From Rubrivivax sp. A210 (GTDB taxonomy: Bacteria > Pseudomonadota > Gammaproteobacteria > Burkholderiales > Burkholderiaceae_C), in the NCBI RefSeq assembly GCF_904426505.1, contig NZ_CAJGBN010000045.1, positions 248,001 through 312,000 of the forward strand: a stretch of DNA of 64,000 nt, read 5' to 3'. Positions within the stretch are counted from its first letter, which is position 1. The number at the start of each line of letters is the position of its first letter. Below are positions 45,322-53,170 of this stretch, one piece after another. Below the pieces are notes generated by a model. That model was not told the DNA's origin. It saw only the letters and a list, made by a program, of their open reading frames with translations, and did no database searches. A program made the position numbers and the translations under genes.

Positions 45322-45346
45322 GGCTGCGCAAGCCTTGCACCGCCTC

Positions 45347-45371
45347 GCGGGGCCGGCACTGCCGGCCCCGC
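45347..45371 (+). terminator. Terminator-like hairpin after the oligomer hydrolase
   Basis: GCGGGGCCGGC (45347-45357) and GCCGGCCCCGC (45361-45371) form a perfect 11-bp stem with the 3-nt loop ACT. No T-run follows, so it may be a processing or partial termination site between the hydrolase and livG. Confidence 0.6.
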
Positions 45372-45400
45372 TGCGCGAATGAAGCAGAATCACCCGCAGC

Positions 45401-46174
45401 ATGAGTTCTGACCACATCCTCGAGACGCGCGCACTGACCAAGGAATTCCGGGGCTTCGTGGCCGTCAGCCAGGTCGACCTGAAAGTGAAGCGCGGCAGCA
45501 TCCACGCCCTCATCGGCCCCAACGGTGCTGGCAAGACGACCTGCTTCAACCTGCTGACCAAGTTCTTGCAACCTTCGTCGGGCCAGATCCTGTTCGACGG
45601 CGTCGACATCACGGCCGACAGCCCGGCGCATATTGCGCGCCGCGGCATCATCCGCTCGTTCCAGATCTCCTCGGTCTTCCCCCACCTTTCGGTGCTCGAG
45701 AACGTGCGCGTCGCACTGCAAAGCCGCCTGGCCGGCTCGTTCCAGTTCTGGCGCTCCGAGCGCTCGCTCGATGGGCTCAACGGCCGCGCGCTCGAACTGT
45801 TGCGCGAGGTCGATCTCGAGCCCTACGCGGGCCTGCCGGCCGTGGAACTGAGCTACGGCCGCAAGCGCGCGCTCGAGATCGCCACCACGCTGGCGATGGA
45901 GCCCAAGCTGATGCTGCTGGACGAGCCCACCCAGGGCATGGGCCTGGAGGACGTCGACCGCATCCGCCAGCTCATCAAGCGCGTCGCGGCCAGCCGCACC
46001 GTGCTGATGGTCGAACACAACATGAGCGTCGTGGCCAGCATCGCCGACACCATCACCGTGCTTCAGCGCGGCGCCACGCTGGCCGAGGGGCCCTACGACG
46101 TGGTGTCGCGCAACCCGGCCGTGATCGAGGCCTACATGGGCAGCGCCCAGACCGAGCTGCAAGGGGCTCATTGA
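45401..46174 (+). CDS. livG: Branched-chain-type ABC transporter ATP-binding protein LivG (system 2)
   Basis: A 257-residue ATPase: Walker A GPNGAGKTTCF, signature LSYGRKRALEIATTL (LivG-type replacement of LSGGQ), Walker B LMLLDEPTQGM, switch His VEHNMSVV. It is the first gene of a second Liv operon (livG, livF, binding protein, livH, livM, all plus). The gene order differs from system 1, so the two are not a recent local duplication. Confidence 0.93.
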   Translation: MSSDHILETRALTKEFRGFVAVSQVDLKVKRGSIHALIGPNGAGKTTCFNLLTKFLQPSSGQILFDGVDITADSPAHIARRGIIRSFQISSVFPHLSVLENVRVALQSRLAGSFQFWRSERSLDGLNGRALELLREVDLEPYAGLPAVELSYGRKRALEIATTLAMEPKLMLLDEPTQGMGLEDVDRIRQLIKRVAASRTVLMVEHNMSVVASIADTITVLQRGATLAEGPYDVVSRNPAVIEAYMGSAQTELQGAH

Positions 46175-46204
46175 AATGAAACCCCCACGCTCACTTCGTT
46201 CGCT

Positions 46205-46329
46205 GCCAGGCAGCTTGCATGCTGCCTGGCGTTCGCCAGCCACTCGCGAGCGCGCAGGCGCTCGCTCGGTGCGGGCTCACCCCCCCGAGGGGGCTATCAG
46301 TACCTTCGGAACGGCCGGGCGGTACTGAT
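46205..46329 (+). repeat. Intergenic hairpin repeat cluster between livG and livF (system 2)
   Basis: Three structures follow one another: GCCAGGCAGC/GCTGCCTGGC (46205-46214 with 46221-46230), a CCCCCC-GAGGGGGG type mini-hairpin at about 46281-46293, and ATCAGTACC (46296-46304) with GGTACTGAT (46321-46329). Stretches such as CACGCTCACTTCGTTCGCTG and CCCCCCGAGGGGGC are of the kind found repeatedly between genes in Comamonadaceae-type genomes. The last arm includes the livF start codon. Confidence 0.75.
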
Positions 46330-47032
46330 GGCCCAGCGCATGCTCGAGATCACCGGCCTCAACGGCTGGTACGGCGAATCGCACATCCTGCACGGCGTCA
46401 ACCTGCACGTCGACGAGGGCGAGGTGGTGACGCTGCTGGGCCGCAACGGCGCCGGCCGCACGACCACGTTGCGCGCCATCATGGGCCTGATCGGCAGCCG
46501 CAAGGGCTCGATCAAGATCCGCGGCACCGAGGCCGTGGCGATGTCCACCCACCGCATCGCGCGCCTGGGCGTGGGCTATTGCCCCGAGGAGCGAGGCATC
46601 TTCGCGAGCCTGTCGGCCGAGGAGAACCTGATGCTGCCGCCGCGCCTGGCCGAGGGCGGCATGGACCTGGACGCCATCTACGCCATGTTCCCCAACCTGA
46701 AAGAGCGTGCCCAGAGCCAGGGCACGCGGCTTTCGGGCGGCGAACAGCAGATGCTGGCGGTGGCGCGCATCCTGCGCACCGGCGCGCGGCTGCTGCTGCT
46801 CGACGAGATCTCAGAAGGCCTGGCGCCGGTGATCGTGCAGAAGCTCGCCGAGATGGTGACCATGCTGCGCCGCCAGGGCTACACCATCGTGATGGTCGAG
46901 CAGAACTTCCGCTTCGCGGCTCCGCTGGCCGACCGCTTCCTCGTGATGGAACACGGCGAGGTGATCCAGGAGTTCACCCAGGCCGAACTGCCATCGCGCA
47001 TGGAGAGGCTGCACGAATACCTGGGCGTCTGA
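46328..47032 (+). CDS. livF: Branched-chain-type ABC transporter ATP-binding protein LivF (system 2), Walker A Lys to Arg
   Basis: A 234-residue ATPase, the normal LivF length. The signature is LSGGEQQMLAVARIL, Walker B LLLLDEISEGL, and the switch position is in VEQNFRFA. Walker A reads GRNGAGRTTTL: the usually invariant lysine is an arginine (codon CGC at 46468-46470). It is otherwise intact, so either the substitution is tolerated in this subgroup or this subunit is weakly active and its partner LivG drives transport. The ATG lies in a hairpin arm; a second ATG at 46340 (MLEITGL) is an alternative start. Confidence 0.9.
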   Translation: MAQRMLEITGLNGWYGESHILHGVNLHVDEGEVVTLLGRNGAGRTTTLRAIMGLIGSRKGSIKIRGTEAVAMSTHRIARLGVGYCPEERGIFASLSAEENLMLPPRLAEGGMDLDAIYAMFPNLKERAQSQGTRLSGGEQQMLAVARILRTGARLLLLDEISEGLAPVIVQKLAEMVTMLRRQGYTIVMVEQNFRFAAPLADRFLVMEHGEVIQEFTQAELPSRMERLHEYLGV

Positions 47033-47083
47033 TCCAGCGCCCCGTCTTCAACGTCCCCTAGACACCTACATCAAGGACTCCGC

Positions 47084-48292
47084 ATGAAACTCAAGAAGAT
47101 TTCCGCCGCCTGCACGCTGGCCGCGGCCGCCATGGTCGGCGCCCCCGCCCACGCCCAGTTCTCGGGCGACGTGATCAAGATCGGCATCATCACCGACATC
47201 TCGGGCCTGTACTCCGACATCGACGGCCCGGCAGGCGTCGAGGCCATCAAGATGGCGGTGGCCGAAATGGGCGGCGCCATCAACGGCAAGAAGATCGAGG
47301 TGCTGTCGGCCGACCACCAGAATAAGGCCGACGTCGCCGCCGCCAAGGCGCGCGAGTGGTTCGACACCCAGGGCGTCGACATGCTGATCGGCGGCACCAA
47401 TTCGGGTACCGCGCTGGCCATGTCCAAGGTCGCGGCCGAGAAGAAGAAGCCCTTCCTGGTGGTCGGCGCCGCGACCTCGGCGCTCACCAACGACCAGTGC
47501 ACGCCCTACACCATCCACTGGGCCTACGACACCGTGGCCCTGGCCAAGGGCACGGGCAATGCGGTGGTCAAGGCGGGCGGCAAGACCTGGTACTTCCTGC
47601 AGGCCGACTACGCCTTCGGCGCTGCACTGCAGGCTGACACCTCGGCCGTCGTCAAGGCTGCCGGCGGCACCATCGTCGGTACCGTCAAGCACCCGCTGTC
47701 GGCGAGCGACTTCTCCTCCTTCCTGCTGCAGGCGCAGGGCAGCAAGGCGCAGATCCTGGGCATGGCCAACGCCGGCGGCGACACCATCAACACCATCAAG
47801 GCGGCCAATGAGTTCGGCATCACCAAGACGATGAAGCTGGCTGGCCTGCTGGTCTTCATCAACGACATCCATTCGCTGGGCCTCAAGACCACCCAGGGCA
47901 TGTACCTCACCGACAGCTGGTACTGGAACAAGGACGCCGAGGCGCGTGCCTGGAGCCGCCAGTTCTTCGAGAAGGTCAAGCGCATGCCCTCGTCGATCCA
48001 GGCCGGCGACTACTCGGCGGCACTGAACTACCTCAAGGCGGTGAAGGCGGTGGGCAGCGACGATGCCGAAAAGGTGCTGGCGCACCTGAAGAAGAGCCCC
48101 GTCAATGACGTCTTCGCCAAGGGCGGCTTCGTGCGTGCCGACGGCCGCATGGTGCATGACATGTACCTGATGCAGGTGAAGTCGCCCGACAAGTCGACCG
48201 AGCCCTGGGACTACTACAACGTCGTCGAGACGATCAAGGGTGAGGCCGCCTGGACCACCAAGGCCGACACCAAGTGCGCGGCCTGGAAGTGA
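47084..48292 (+). CDS. ABC transporter substrate-binding protein, Liv type (system 2)
   Basis: A 402-residue periplasmic binding protein: signal peptide ISAACTLAAAAMVGAPAHA, then IKIGIITDISGLYSDIDGPAGVEAIKMAV, typical of LivK-like proteins, and later GGTNSGTALAMSKVA and WAYDTVALAKGTG. KKTFYL-like segment KTWYFLQADYAFGAAL marks the domain hinge. The ligand is not certain; its position after the oligomer hydrolase leaves 3-hydroxybutyrate or other organic acids open as well as amino acids. Confidence 0.92.
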   Translation: MKLKKISAACTLAAAAMVGAPAHAQFSGDVIKIGIITDISGLYSDIDGPAGVEAIKMAVAEMGGAINGKKIEVLSADHQNKADVAAAKAREWFDTQGVDMLIGGTNSGTALAMSKVAAEKKKPFLVVGAATSALTNDQCTPYTIHWAYDTVALAKGTGNAVVKAGGKTWYFLQADYAFGAALQADTSAVVKAAGGTIVGTVKHPLSASDFSSFLLQAQGSKAQILGMANAGGDTINTIKAANEFGITKTMKLAGLLVFINDIHSLGLKTTQGMYLTDSWYWNKDAEARAWSRQFFEKVKRMPSSIQAGDYSAALNYLKAVKAVGSDDAEKVLAHLKKSPVNDVFAKGGFVRADGRMVHDMYLMQVKSPDKSTEPWDYYNVVETIKGEAAWTTKADTKCAAWK

Positions 48293-48365
48293 TGTCGTGC
48301 CGCTGAAGGCGGCGTCCCGTGCCGCGGCGGCGAACCTGCCGCGGCTACCCTGAACCGGTCAGTGC

Positions 48366-49250
48366 ATGGAAATCTTCGGCATCCCCCTGCAGGCCTTCCT
48401 GGGCCAGTTGCTGCTCGGGCTGGTCAACGGCTCGTTCTACGCCATGCTCAGCCTGGGCCTGGCGGTGATCTTCGGCCTGCTGGGCATCGTCAACTTCGCC
48501 CACGGCGCCCTCTACATGATGGGCGCCTACGTGGCCTGGCTGGCCATGGAGAAGTTCGGCATCGGCTTCTGGTGGGCGTTGCTGCTGGCGCCGCTGACCG
48601 TCGGCGCCCTGGGCGTGGCGGTCGAGCGCACGCTGCTCAAGCGCCTCTATAACATCGACCCCATCTACGGTCTGCTGCTGACCTTTGGCCTGGCCCTCAT
48701 TGCCGAGGGCATCTTCCGCGACCAGTTCGGCGTCTCGGGCCAGCAGTACGCCGTGCCCGAACTGCTGCAGGGCGCCACCAACCTGGGCTTCATGGTGCTG
48801 CCCAACTACCGCGGTTTCGTCGTCTTCGCTTCGCTGCTGATCTGCCTGGCCACCTGGTGGATCATCGAGCGCACGCGGCTGGGCAGCTACCTGCGCGCCG
48901 GCACCGAGAACCCCAAGCTGGTGCAGGCCTTCGGCATCAACGTGCCGATGATGGTGATGCTCACCTACGGCGCCGGTGCCGGCCTGGCCGCGCTGGCCGG
49001 CGTGCTGGCGGCGCCGGTGATTCAGATCACGCCGCTGATGGGCAGCAACCTCATCATCGTCGTCTTCGCGGTGGTGGTCATCGGCGGCATGGGCTCCATC
49101 CTGGGCTCCATCCTCACCGGCCTCGCGCTCGGCCTCATCGAGGGCCTGACCAAGGTCTTCTACCCCGAGGCCTCGAGCATCGTCGTCTTCGTCATCATGG
49201 CCATCGTGCTGATGGTGCGCCCGGCCGGGCTCTTCGGCAAAGAGAAGTGA
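48366..49250 (+). CDS. livH: Branched-chain-type ABC transporter permease LivH (system 2)
   Basis: A 294-residue permease with eight or nine helices: GLVNGSFYAMLSLGLAVIFGLLGIVNFAHGALYMMGAY is a textbook LivH start, and RTRLGSYLRAGTENPKLVQAFGI is the ATPase-docking loop. Its stop overlaps the livM start by one base (TGATG). Confidence 0.94.
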   Translation: MEIFGIPLQAFLGQLLLGLVNGSFYAMLSLGLAVIFGLLGIVNFAHGALYMMGAYVAWLAMEKFGIGFWWALLLAPLTVGALGVAVERTLLKRLYNIDPIYGLLLTFGLALIAEGIFRDQFGVSGQQYAVPELLQGATNLGFMVLPNYRGFVVFASLLICLATWWIIERTRLGSYLRAGTENPKLVQAFGINVPMMVMLTYGAGAGLAALAGVLAAPVIQITPLMGSNLIIVVFAVVVIGGMGSILGSILTGLALGLIEGLTKVFYPEASSIVVFVIMAIVLMVRPAGLFGKEK

Positions 49251-50206
49251 TGGACTTCAACGCAACCCTCGGGCGCCGTGCGCGCTGGGCCTGGGGCGCC
49301 GGCCTCGCGCTGCTGCTGGCCGCGCCCTTCGTCGGCCTCTACCCGGTCTTCATGATGAAGGCCCTGTGCTACGCGATCTTCGCCTGCGCCTTCAACCTGC
49401 TGCTGGGCTACACCGGCCTGCTGTCCTTCGGCCACGCCGCCTACCTGGGCGCGGCTGCCTACTTCACCGGCTGGCTGGTGCGGTCGGCCGGCTTCTCGCC
49501 CGAACTGGGCGTGCTGGCCGGCACTCTGGGCGCCGGCTTCATCGGGCTGATCGTGGGCGCCATCGCGATCCGCCGTCAGGGCATCTACTTCGCGATGATC
49601 ACGCTGGCGATGGCGCAGATGGTCTATTTCGTCTGGCTGCAGGCGCCCTTCACCGGCGGCGAGGACGGCCTGCAGGGCGTGCCGCGCGGCAAGCTCTTCG
49701 GCCTCATCCCGCTGGCCAACGACATCGCCATGTACTACGTCGTGCTGGCGGTCTTCGTGGCGGTCTTCCTGGCCATCATCCGCATCGTGCATTCGCCCTA
49801 CGGCCAGGTGCTCAAGGCCATCCGCGAGAACGAGCCGCGTGCCATTTCGCTGGGCTACGAGGTCGACCGCTACAAGCTGCTGGCCTTCGTGCTGTCCACC
49901 ATGCTGGCCGGCCTGGCCGGTTCGCTCAAGACTCTGGTGCTGGGCTTCGCCACGCTGTCCGATGCCCACTGGTCGCTCTCGGGCGAGGTCGTGCTGATGG
50001 CCCTGCTGGGTGGCATGGGCACCTTCGCCGGCCCGGTGGTGGGTGCCTTCACCATCATCGGCCTGCAGAACTTTCTGGCCGACCAGGTGGGCTCCTGGAT
50101 CAACGTCATCATCGGTGGCATCTTCGTCGTGTGCGTGGTCGGCTTCCGCAGCGGTTTCGTCGGCGAACTGATCGCCTGGCAGAAGAAGCGCCACAAGACC
50201 GAATAG
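49250..50206 (+). CDS. livM: Branched-chain-type ABC transporter permease LivM (system 2)
   Basis: A 318-residue permease. AFNLLLGYTGLLSFGHAAYLGAAAY is the LivM signature and SPYGQVLKAIRENEPRAISLGY the coupling loop. It is the last gene of the second Liv operon; the next gene is convergent. Confidence 0.94.
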   Translation: MDFNATLGRRARWAWGAGLALLLAAPFVGLYPVFMMKALCYAIFACAFNLLLGYTGLLSFGHAAYLGAAAYFTGWLVRSAGFSPELGVLAGTLGAGFIGLIVGAIAIRRQGIYFAMITLAMAQMVYFVWLQAPFTGGEDGLQGVPRGKLFGLIPLANDIAMYYVVLAVFVAVFLAIIRIVHSPYGQVLKAIRENEPRAISLGYEVDRYKLLAFVLSTMLAGLAGSLKTLVLGFATLSDAHWSLSGEVVLMALLGGMGTFAGPVVGAFTIIGLQNFLADQVGSWINVIIGGIFVVCVVGFRSGFVGELIAWQKKRHKTE

Positions 50207-50248
50207 AGGCCGGGCCGATGATGGCCCTGCCGCTTGTGCTGGCGGCCT

Positions 50249-50869
50249 CTACGGCGCCGCGCGGCGCGCTTGCAGCAGCAGCACGGCCTCGGGCACGGCG
50301 CGGCTCAGGCGGTCCACCGTCTCGGCGTCATCCAGATCCTCGGTCGCGGTAAGGTCCACGCCGTCCAGGCCGCCGCCCAGGTGCAGCAGCGGCGCCAGCG
50401 CCGCATCGTCCCAAGCGCCACCCCAGGCCTCGGGCATCAGATCCACCGCCTGCAGGAAGCCGGCGCACCAGTCGCGTGCGTCGGCGAACTCGCGTGTGCC
50501 CGCTTCGGCGATGCTGAAGATGGGCTCCCAGGCCTCGGGCGTGCGCGTGAATTGCTCGCCCAGGTGGCGCAGATGGCGCAGCAGCAGCACCACGGTGGCC
50601 TTGCGCTGGCGCTTGCTGGCAAAGGGCGCGGCGGCCTCGTTGCCGTCCTCGCCGTCGCTGCCCCAAACTGCGGGCAGCCAGTCGGCGGTGGCCAGCGTGG
50701 CCAGCAGCCTTGGCGGGCCCACTTGCAGTGCGCTCAGGTAGCCGTCGACGCCGTCCAGCGACATCACGCCGTCGGCCGGCAGGTTCTGCAGCAGGCGGTC
50801 GAGGCCGTCGATTTCGGCCGCGTCCAGCGGGGTGAGCGGCGATTGCGGGTCGTAGCGGGGATAGTCCAC
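50249..50869 (-). CDS. UPF0149 (YecA/YgfB family) protein
   Basis: A 206-residue helical protein of the UPF0149 family: AEIDGLDRLLQNLP, SLDGVDGYLSALQVGPP and DWCAGFLQAVDLMPEAWG are the characteristic segments. Many members end in an SEC-C zinc motif, but this one does not. The precise role is unknown; YecA is linked to the Sec machinery and YgfB to gene regulation. Start is a GTG. The downstream edge is convergent with livM. Confidence 0.85.
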   Translation of the reverse strand: MDYPRYDPQSPLTPLDAAEIDGLDRLLQNLPADGVMSLDGVDGYLSALQVGPPRLLATLATADWLPAVWGSDGEDGNEAAAPFASKRQRKATVVLLLRHLRHLGEQFTRTPEAWEPIFSIAEAGTREFADARDWCAGFLQAVDLMPEAWGGAWDDAALAPLLHLGGGLDGVDLTATEDLDDAETVDRLSRAVPEAVLLLQARRAAP

Positions 50870-50929
50870 GGGCGCGTCAGGAGGTGAGGGCGGGGTGCCA
50901 GTGTCGCCGAGTCGGCCGTGGGCAGGCGC

Positions 50930-51151
50930 TCAAGTGGCAGCGCGGATGCGGATGCAGACCTCGCCCGAGACCACCTCGTCGCCGGCGCGCAGCTTGCGGC
51001 CGCGGCGCGACTCGGCCTGGCCGTTGACCTGCACGCCGCCGCCGGTGGCCAGGGCCTTGGCGTCACCGCCGCTGGCTGCCAGGCCGCTGGCCTTGAGCAG
51101 GGCGGCCAGCGTGATGTGGTCGCCGCGCAGGTCGAAATCTGTCGTCGTCAT
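50930..51151 (-). CDS. Small S4-domain RNA-binding protein (YbcJ-like)
   Basis: A 73-residue protein made of one S4 domain: ITLAALLKASGLAASGGDAKALATGGGVQVNG followed by RGRKLRAGDEV. This is the YbcJ/RlbA size and layout, a minimal RNA-binding module. The ATG at 51151 is chosen because it gives the family N-terminus; the upstream frame extension has no similarity. It lies 34 bp after a 54-residue membrane protein gene in the same direction. Confidence 0.88.
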   Translation of the reverse strand: MTTTDFDLRGDHITLAALLKASGLAASGGDAKALATGGGVQVNGQAESRRGRKLRAGDEVVSGEVCIRIRAAT

Positions 51152-51185
51152 GGGTGCGCAGGCTGACTGGAGCCTAGGTTGTACC

Positions 51186-51350
51186 TCAGCTGAAGTGTGC
51201 GTCACTCAGGGCCGCCGGGTCGCGCGGCTCGCCCGGATGTCCGCCCATGATGATGGGCCAGGACAGGAAGGCGACCATCACCACCGGCACCAGGGTGGCC
51301 AGCACGACGCCGGTGAACTGGCGCAGGAAGAGGACGAGTTGCGGATGCAT
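51186..51350 (-). CDS. Small membrane protein, 54 residues
   Basis: Read on the minus strand from the ATG at 51350, the product begins MHPQLVLFLRQFTGVV, continues with one strong helix (VLATLVPVVMVAFLSWPIIM) and ends with a short polar tail GGHPGEPRDPAALSDAHFS. GGAG lies ten bases upstream. The hydrophobic pattern, start and ribosome site support a real gene, although it is short. It is divergent from the SHP cytochrome operon across a gap with a response-regulator-like direct repeat, so it may belong to the same regulon. Function unknown. Confidence 0.6.
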   Translation of the reverse strand: MHPQLVLFLRQFTGVVLATLVPVVMVAFLSWPIIMGGHPGEPRDPAALSDAHFS

Positions 51351-51453
51351 GGAGGTCTCCGGTTGCTGAGCAAGGACTCCAGCGTGGCGCGGCCAGCTTA
51401 AGCGTGTCTGAGCGCACGGTGCAGGCCGGGGCCGTGGCTGGCCGCCGCCGACC

Positions 51454-51470
51454 TTTAAGAAAGCCCTAAG
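51454..51470 (+). promoter_or_regulatory. PmrA/QseB-like direct repeat before the SHP cytochrome operon
   Basis: TTTAAG (51454-51459), AAAGC, CCTAAG (51465-51470): two half sites 11 bp apart, close to the YTTAAK-N5-YTTAAK box of PmrA/QseB-type regulators, with one mismatch. It lies 42-58 bp upstream of the first cytochrome gene, where it could replace the -35 element of a promoter with -10 CAGCAT at 51481-51486. The operon encodes a QseBC-like pair. Confidence 0.5.
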
Positions 51471-51511
51471 CGCGCTTGCTCAGCATGACGGCATCGAACA
51501 GGAGATGTCCC

Positions 51512-51934
51512 ATGCCCCGCTTCCCATCGCAGACCCTGCGCCGCCAGGCCATCGCCATGCTGGCGCTGGCTGGCCTGGCCGCTCTCCATGCCGCCCAGGC
51601 CGCCACCACGCCCACCGAACTGCTCGCCGGCTTTGCTGCCCAGGCCGCTGCGGCACCGCAGCCGGCGCGCGGCGAGGCCTTCTTCAACACCGCTCACGGC
51701 CGCGAATGGCGCTGCAGCAGCTGCCACGGCGCACCGCCGGTGCAGACCGGCAAGCACGCCTCCACGGGCAAGCCCATCACGCCGCTGGCGCCAGCGGCCA
51801 ATCCCGAGCGCTTCACCGATGCGGCCAAGACCGAAAAATGGTTTCGTCGCAACTGCAACGATGTGCTGGGCCGCGAGTGCAGTGCAGCCGAAAAGGCCGA
51901 TGTGCTGGCCTGGCTGATGACGGTCAAGCGATGA
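51512..51934 (+). CDS. DUF1924 protein, SHP-type high-spin monohaem cytochrome c
   Basis: A 140-residue periplasmic protein: signal peptide (IAMLALAGLAALHAAQA), one haem site CSSCH at residues 68-72, and WFRRNCNDVLGRECS near the C-terminus, which has the Asn and two Cys expected in sphaeroides haem protein (Asn as displaceable sixth ligand, Cys pair as disulfide). SHP binds O2 or NO and is encoded with a diheme cytochrome c and cytochrome b561, exactly the order here. The start at 51512 is set by AGGAGA eight to thirteen bases upstream. Confidence 0.88.
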   Translation: MPRFPSQTLRRQAIAMLALAGLAALHAAQAATTPTELLAGFAAQAAAAPQPARGEAFFNTAHGREWRCSSCHGAPPVQTGKHASTGKPITPLAPAANPERFTDAAKTEKWFRRNCNDVLGRECSAAEKADVLAWLMTVKR

Positions 51935-51966
51935 AGCCGTCCCCTTTCGAACACCGGACTCCTCAG

Positions 51967-52431
51967 ATGAAACCCATCCTCTTCGCCCTGCTGCTGGCCG
52001 CTGCCAACGGCGCCACCCACGCCGACGAAGGCCGCTCCGCCGTCGCCCTGCTGCCGGCCTACAAGGCCGAATGCGGCTCCTGCCACGTCGCCTTTCCGCC
52101 CCGCCTGCTGCCGGCCGAATCATGGCAGCGGCTGATGGGCGGCTTGCCCAAGCACTTCGGCGTTGACGCCTCGCTCGATGCGGCGCCGCAAAAAGCCATC
52201 GCCGACTGGCTGCAGGCCCACGCCGGCGGCGCGCGCAAGCGCCCGGCGGAGAATGCCGCGCCGCCCGAAGACCGTATCACGCGGGGCGCCTGGTTCCAGC
52301 GCGAGCATGATGAGGTGGCGGCCGACGCCTGGAAGCGCCCCGCCATCAAGAGCGCCAGCAACTGCGGCGCCTGCCACACCCAGGCCGAACAAGGAGATTT
52401 CAGTGAACGCAACATCCGCATCCCCCGCTGA
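51967..52431 (+). CDS. Diheme cytochrome c (DHC)
   Basis: A 154-residue exported protein with haem sites CGSCH (residues 36-40) and CGACH near the C-terminus. FPPRLLPAESWQRLMGGLPKHFG between them is typical of DHC, the electron donor to SHP. The start at 51967 is preferred because it gives a compact signal peptide; an in-frame ATG at 51931 overlaps the SHP stop (ATGA) and may be the real initiation site. Its 3' end overlaps the cytochrome b gene by 29 bp. Confidence 0.9.
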   Translation: MKPILFALLLAAANGATHADEGRSAVALLPAYKAECGSCHVAFPPRLLPAESWQRLMGGLPKHFGVDASLDAAPQKAIADWLQAHAGGARKRPAENAAPPEDRITRGAWFQREHDEVAADAWKRPAIKSASNCGACHTQAEQGDFSERNIRIPR

Positions 52432-53155
52432 GGGCACGGCGCCGCGCCGCATCCTGGTCTGGGACGCGCCGGTGCGCGTCTTCCACTGGCTGATGGTGGC
52501 CTGCTTCGCCGGTGCCTGGCTCACGGCCGACAGCGAAAGCTTTCGCCTGCTGCACGTCACCCTGGGCTACACCATGGCCGGTCTGGTGGCCTTTCGCCTC
52601 GTCTGGGGCGTCGTGGGCACGCGGCATGCGCGCTTCGCCAGCTTCGTGCGCGGGCCGGCGGCGGTGCTGGCCTACCTGAAATCGATGCTCGTCGGCCGGC
52701 CTGAACACCATGTCGGCCACAACCCGGCCGGCGCGCTGGCCATCGTGGCCTTGCTGGGCCTGACGGCCGCGGTGGCCGCCACCGGCTGGGCCCAGTTCGA
52801 GGGCCTGGGTGGCGAGTGGCTGGAAGATGCGCACGAGATTGCCGCCAACCTCATGCTCTTCGTCGTCGGCATACACCTGGCCGGCGTCATCGTCGGCAGC
52901 CTGGCGCACCGCGAGAACCTGGTGGCTGCCATGGTCACCGGCAGCAAGCACGGCGCCGGTGGCGATGGCATTGCCCGCGCCTGGCGTGCGCTGGCCACCG
53001 TCATGCTGGTGGCGGTGCTGGGCTTCTGGTGGTGGCAGTGGCAGAGCGCGCCGGCCGGCGGGCTGATGGATGGCGCCGCGGCCACCGAGCAGCGCGACGG
53101 CCATGGCCGTGGCCGCGGCGGCCGCAGTGGCCGCGGCCACGACGACGACGATTGA
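52403..53155 (+). CDS. Cytochrome b561-family membrane protein
   Basis: A 250-residue protein with four helices and haem-ligand histidines in VFHWLMVACF, LLHVTLGYTM, AHEIAANLMLFVVGIHLAG. It starts with WDAPVRVFHWL, the classic opening of the Ni/Fe-hydrogenase-type/b561 group, and should carry electrons from quinol to DHC and SHP. The GTG at 52403 has AAGGAG six bases before it. The tail is Gly/Arg/Asp-rich (GRGRGG, HDDDD) and may be disordered or metal-binding. Confidence 0.92.
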   Translation: MNATSASPAEGTAPRRILVWDAPVRVFHWLMVACFAGAWLTADSESFRLLHVTLGYTMAGLVAFRLVWGVVGTRHARFASFVRGPAAVLAYLKSMLVGRPEHHVGHNPAGALAIVALLGLTAAVAATGWAQFEGLGGEWLEDAHEIAANLMLFVVGIHLAGVIVGSLAHRENLVAAMVTGSKHGAGGDGIARAWRALATVMLVAVLGFWWWQWQSAPAGGLMDGAAATEQRDGHGRGRGGRSGRGHDDDD

Positions 53156-53170
53156 AGGCGGCCGAAGGCG

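Noticed and set aside
45347..45371. A definite intrinsic terminator after the 3HB-oligomer hydrolase
   Set aside because: The stem is excellent but no T-run follows, so it is listed only as terminator-like.
51202..51417. 71-codon minus-strand frame at the SHP promoter
   Set aside because: Composition is random and the overlapping 54-codon frame has a proper membrane helix, start and ribosome site.
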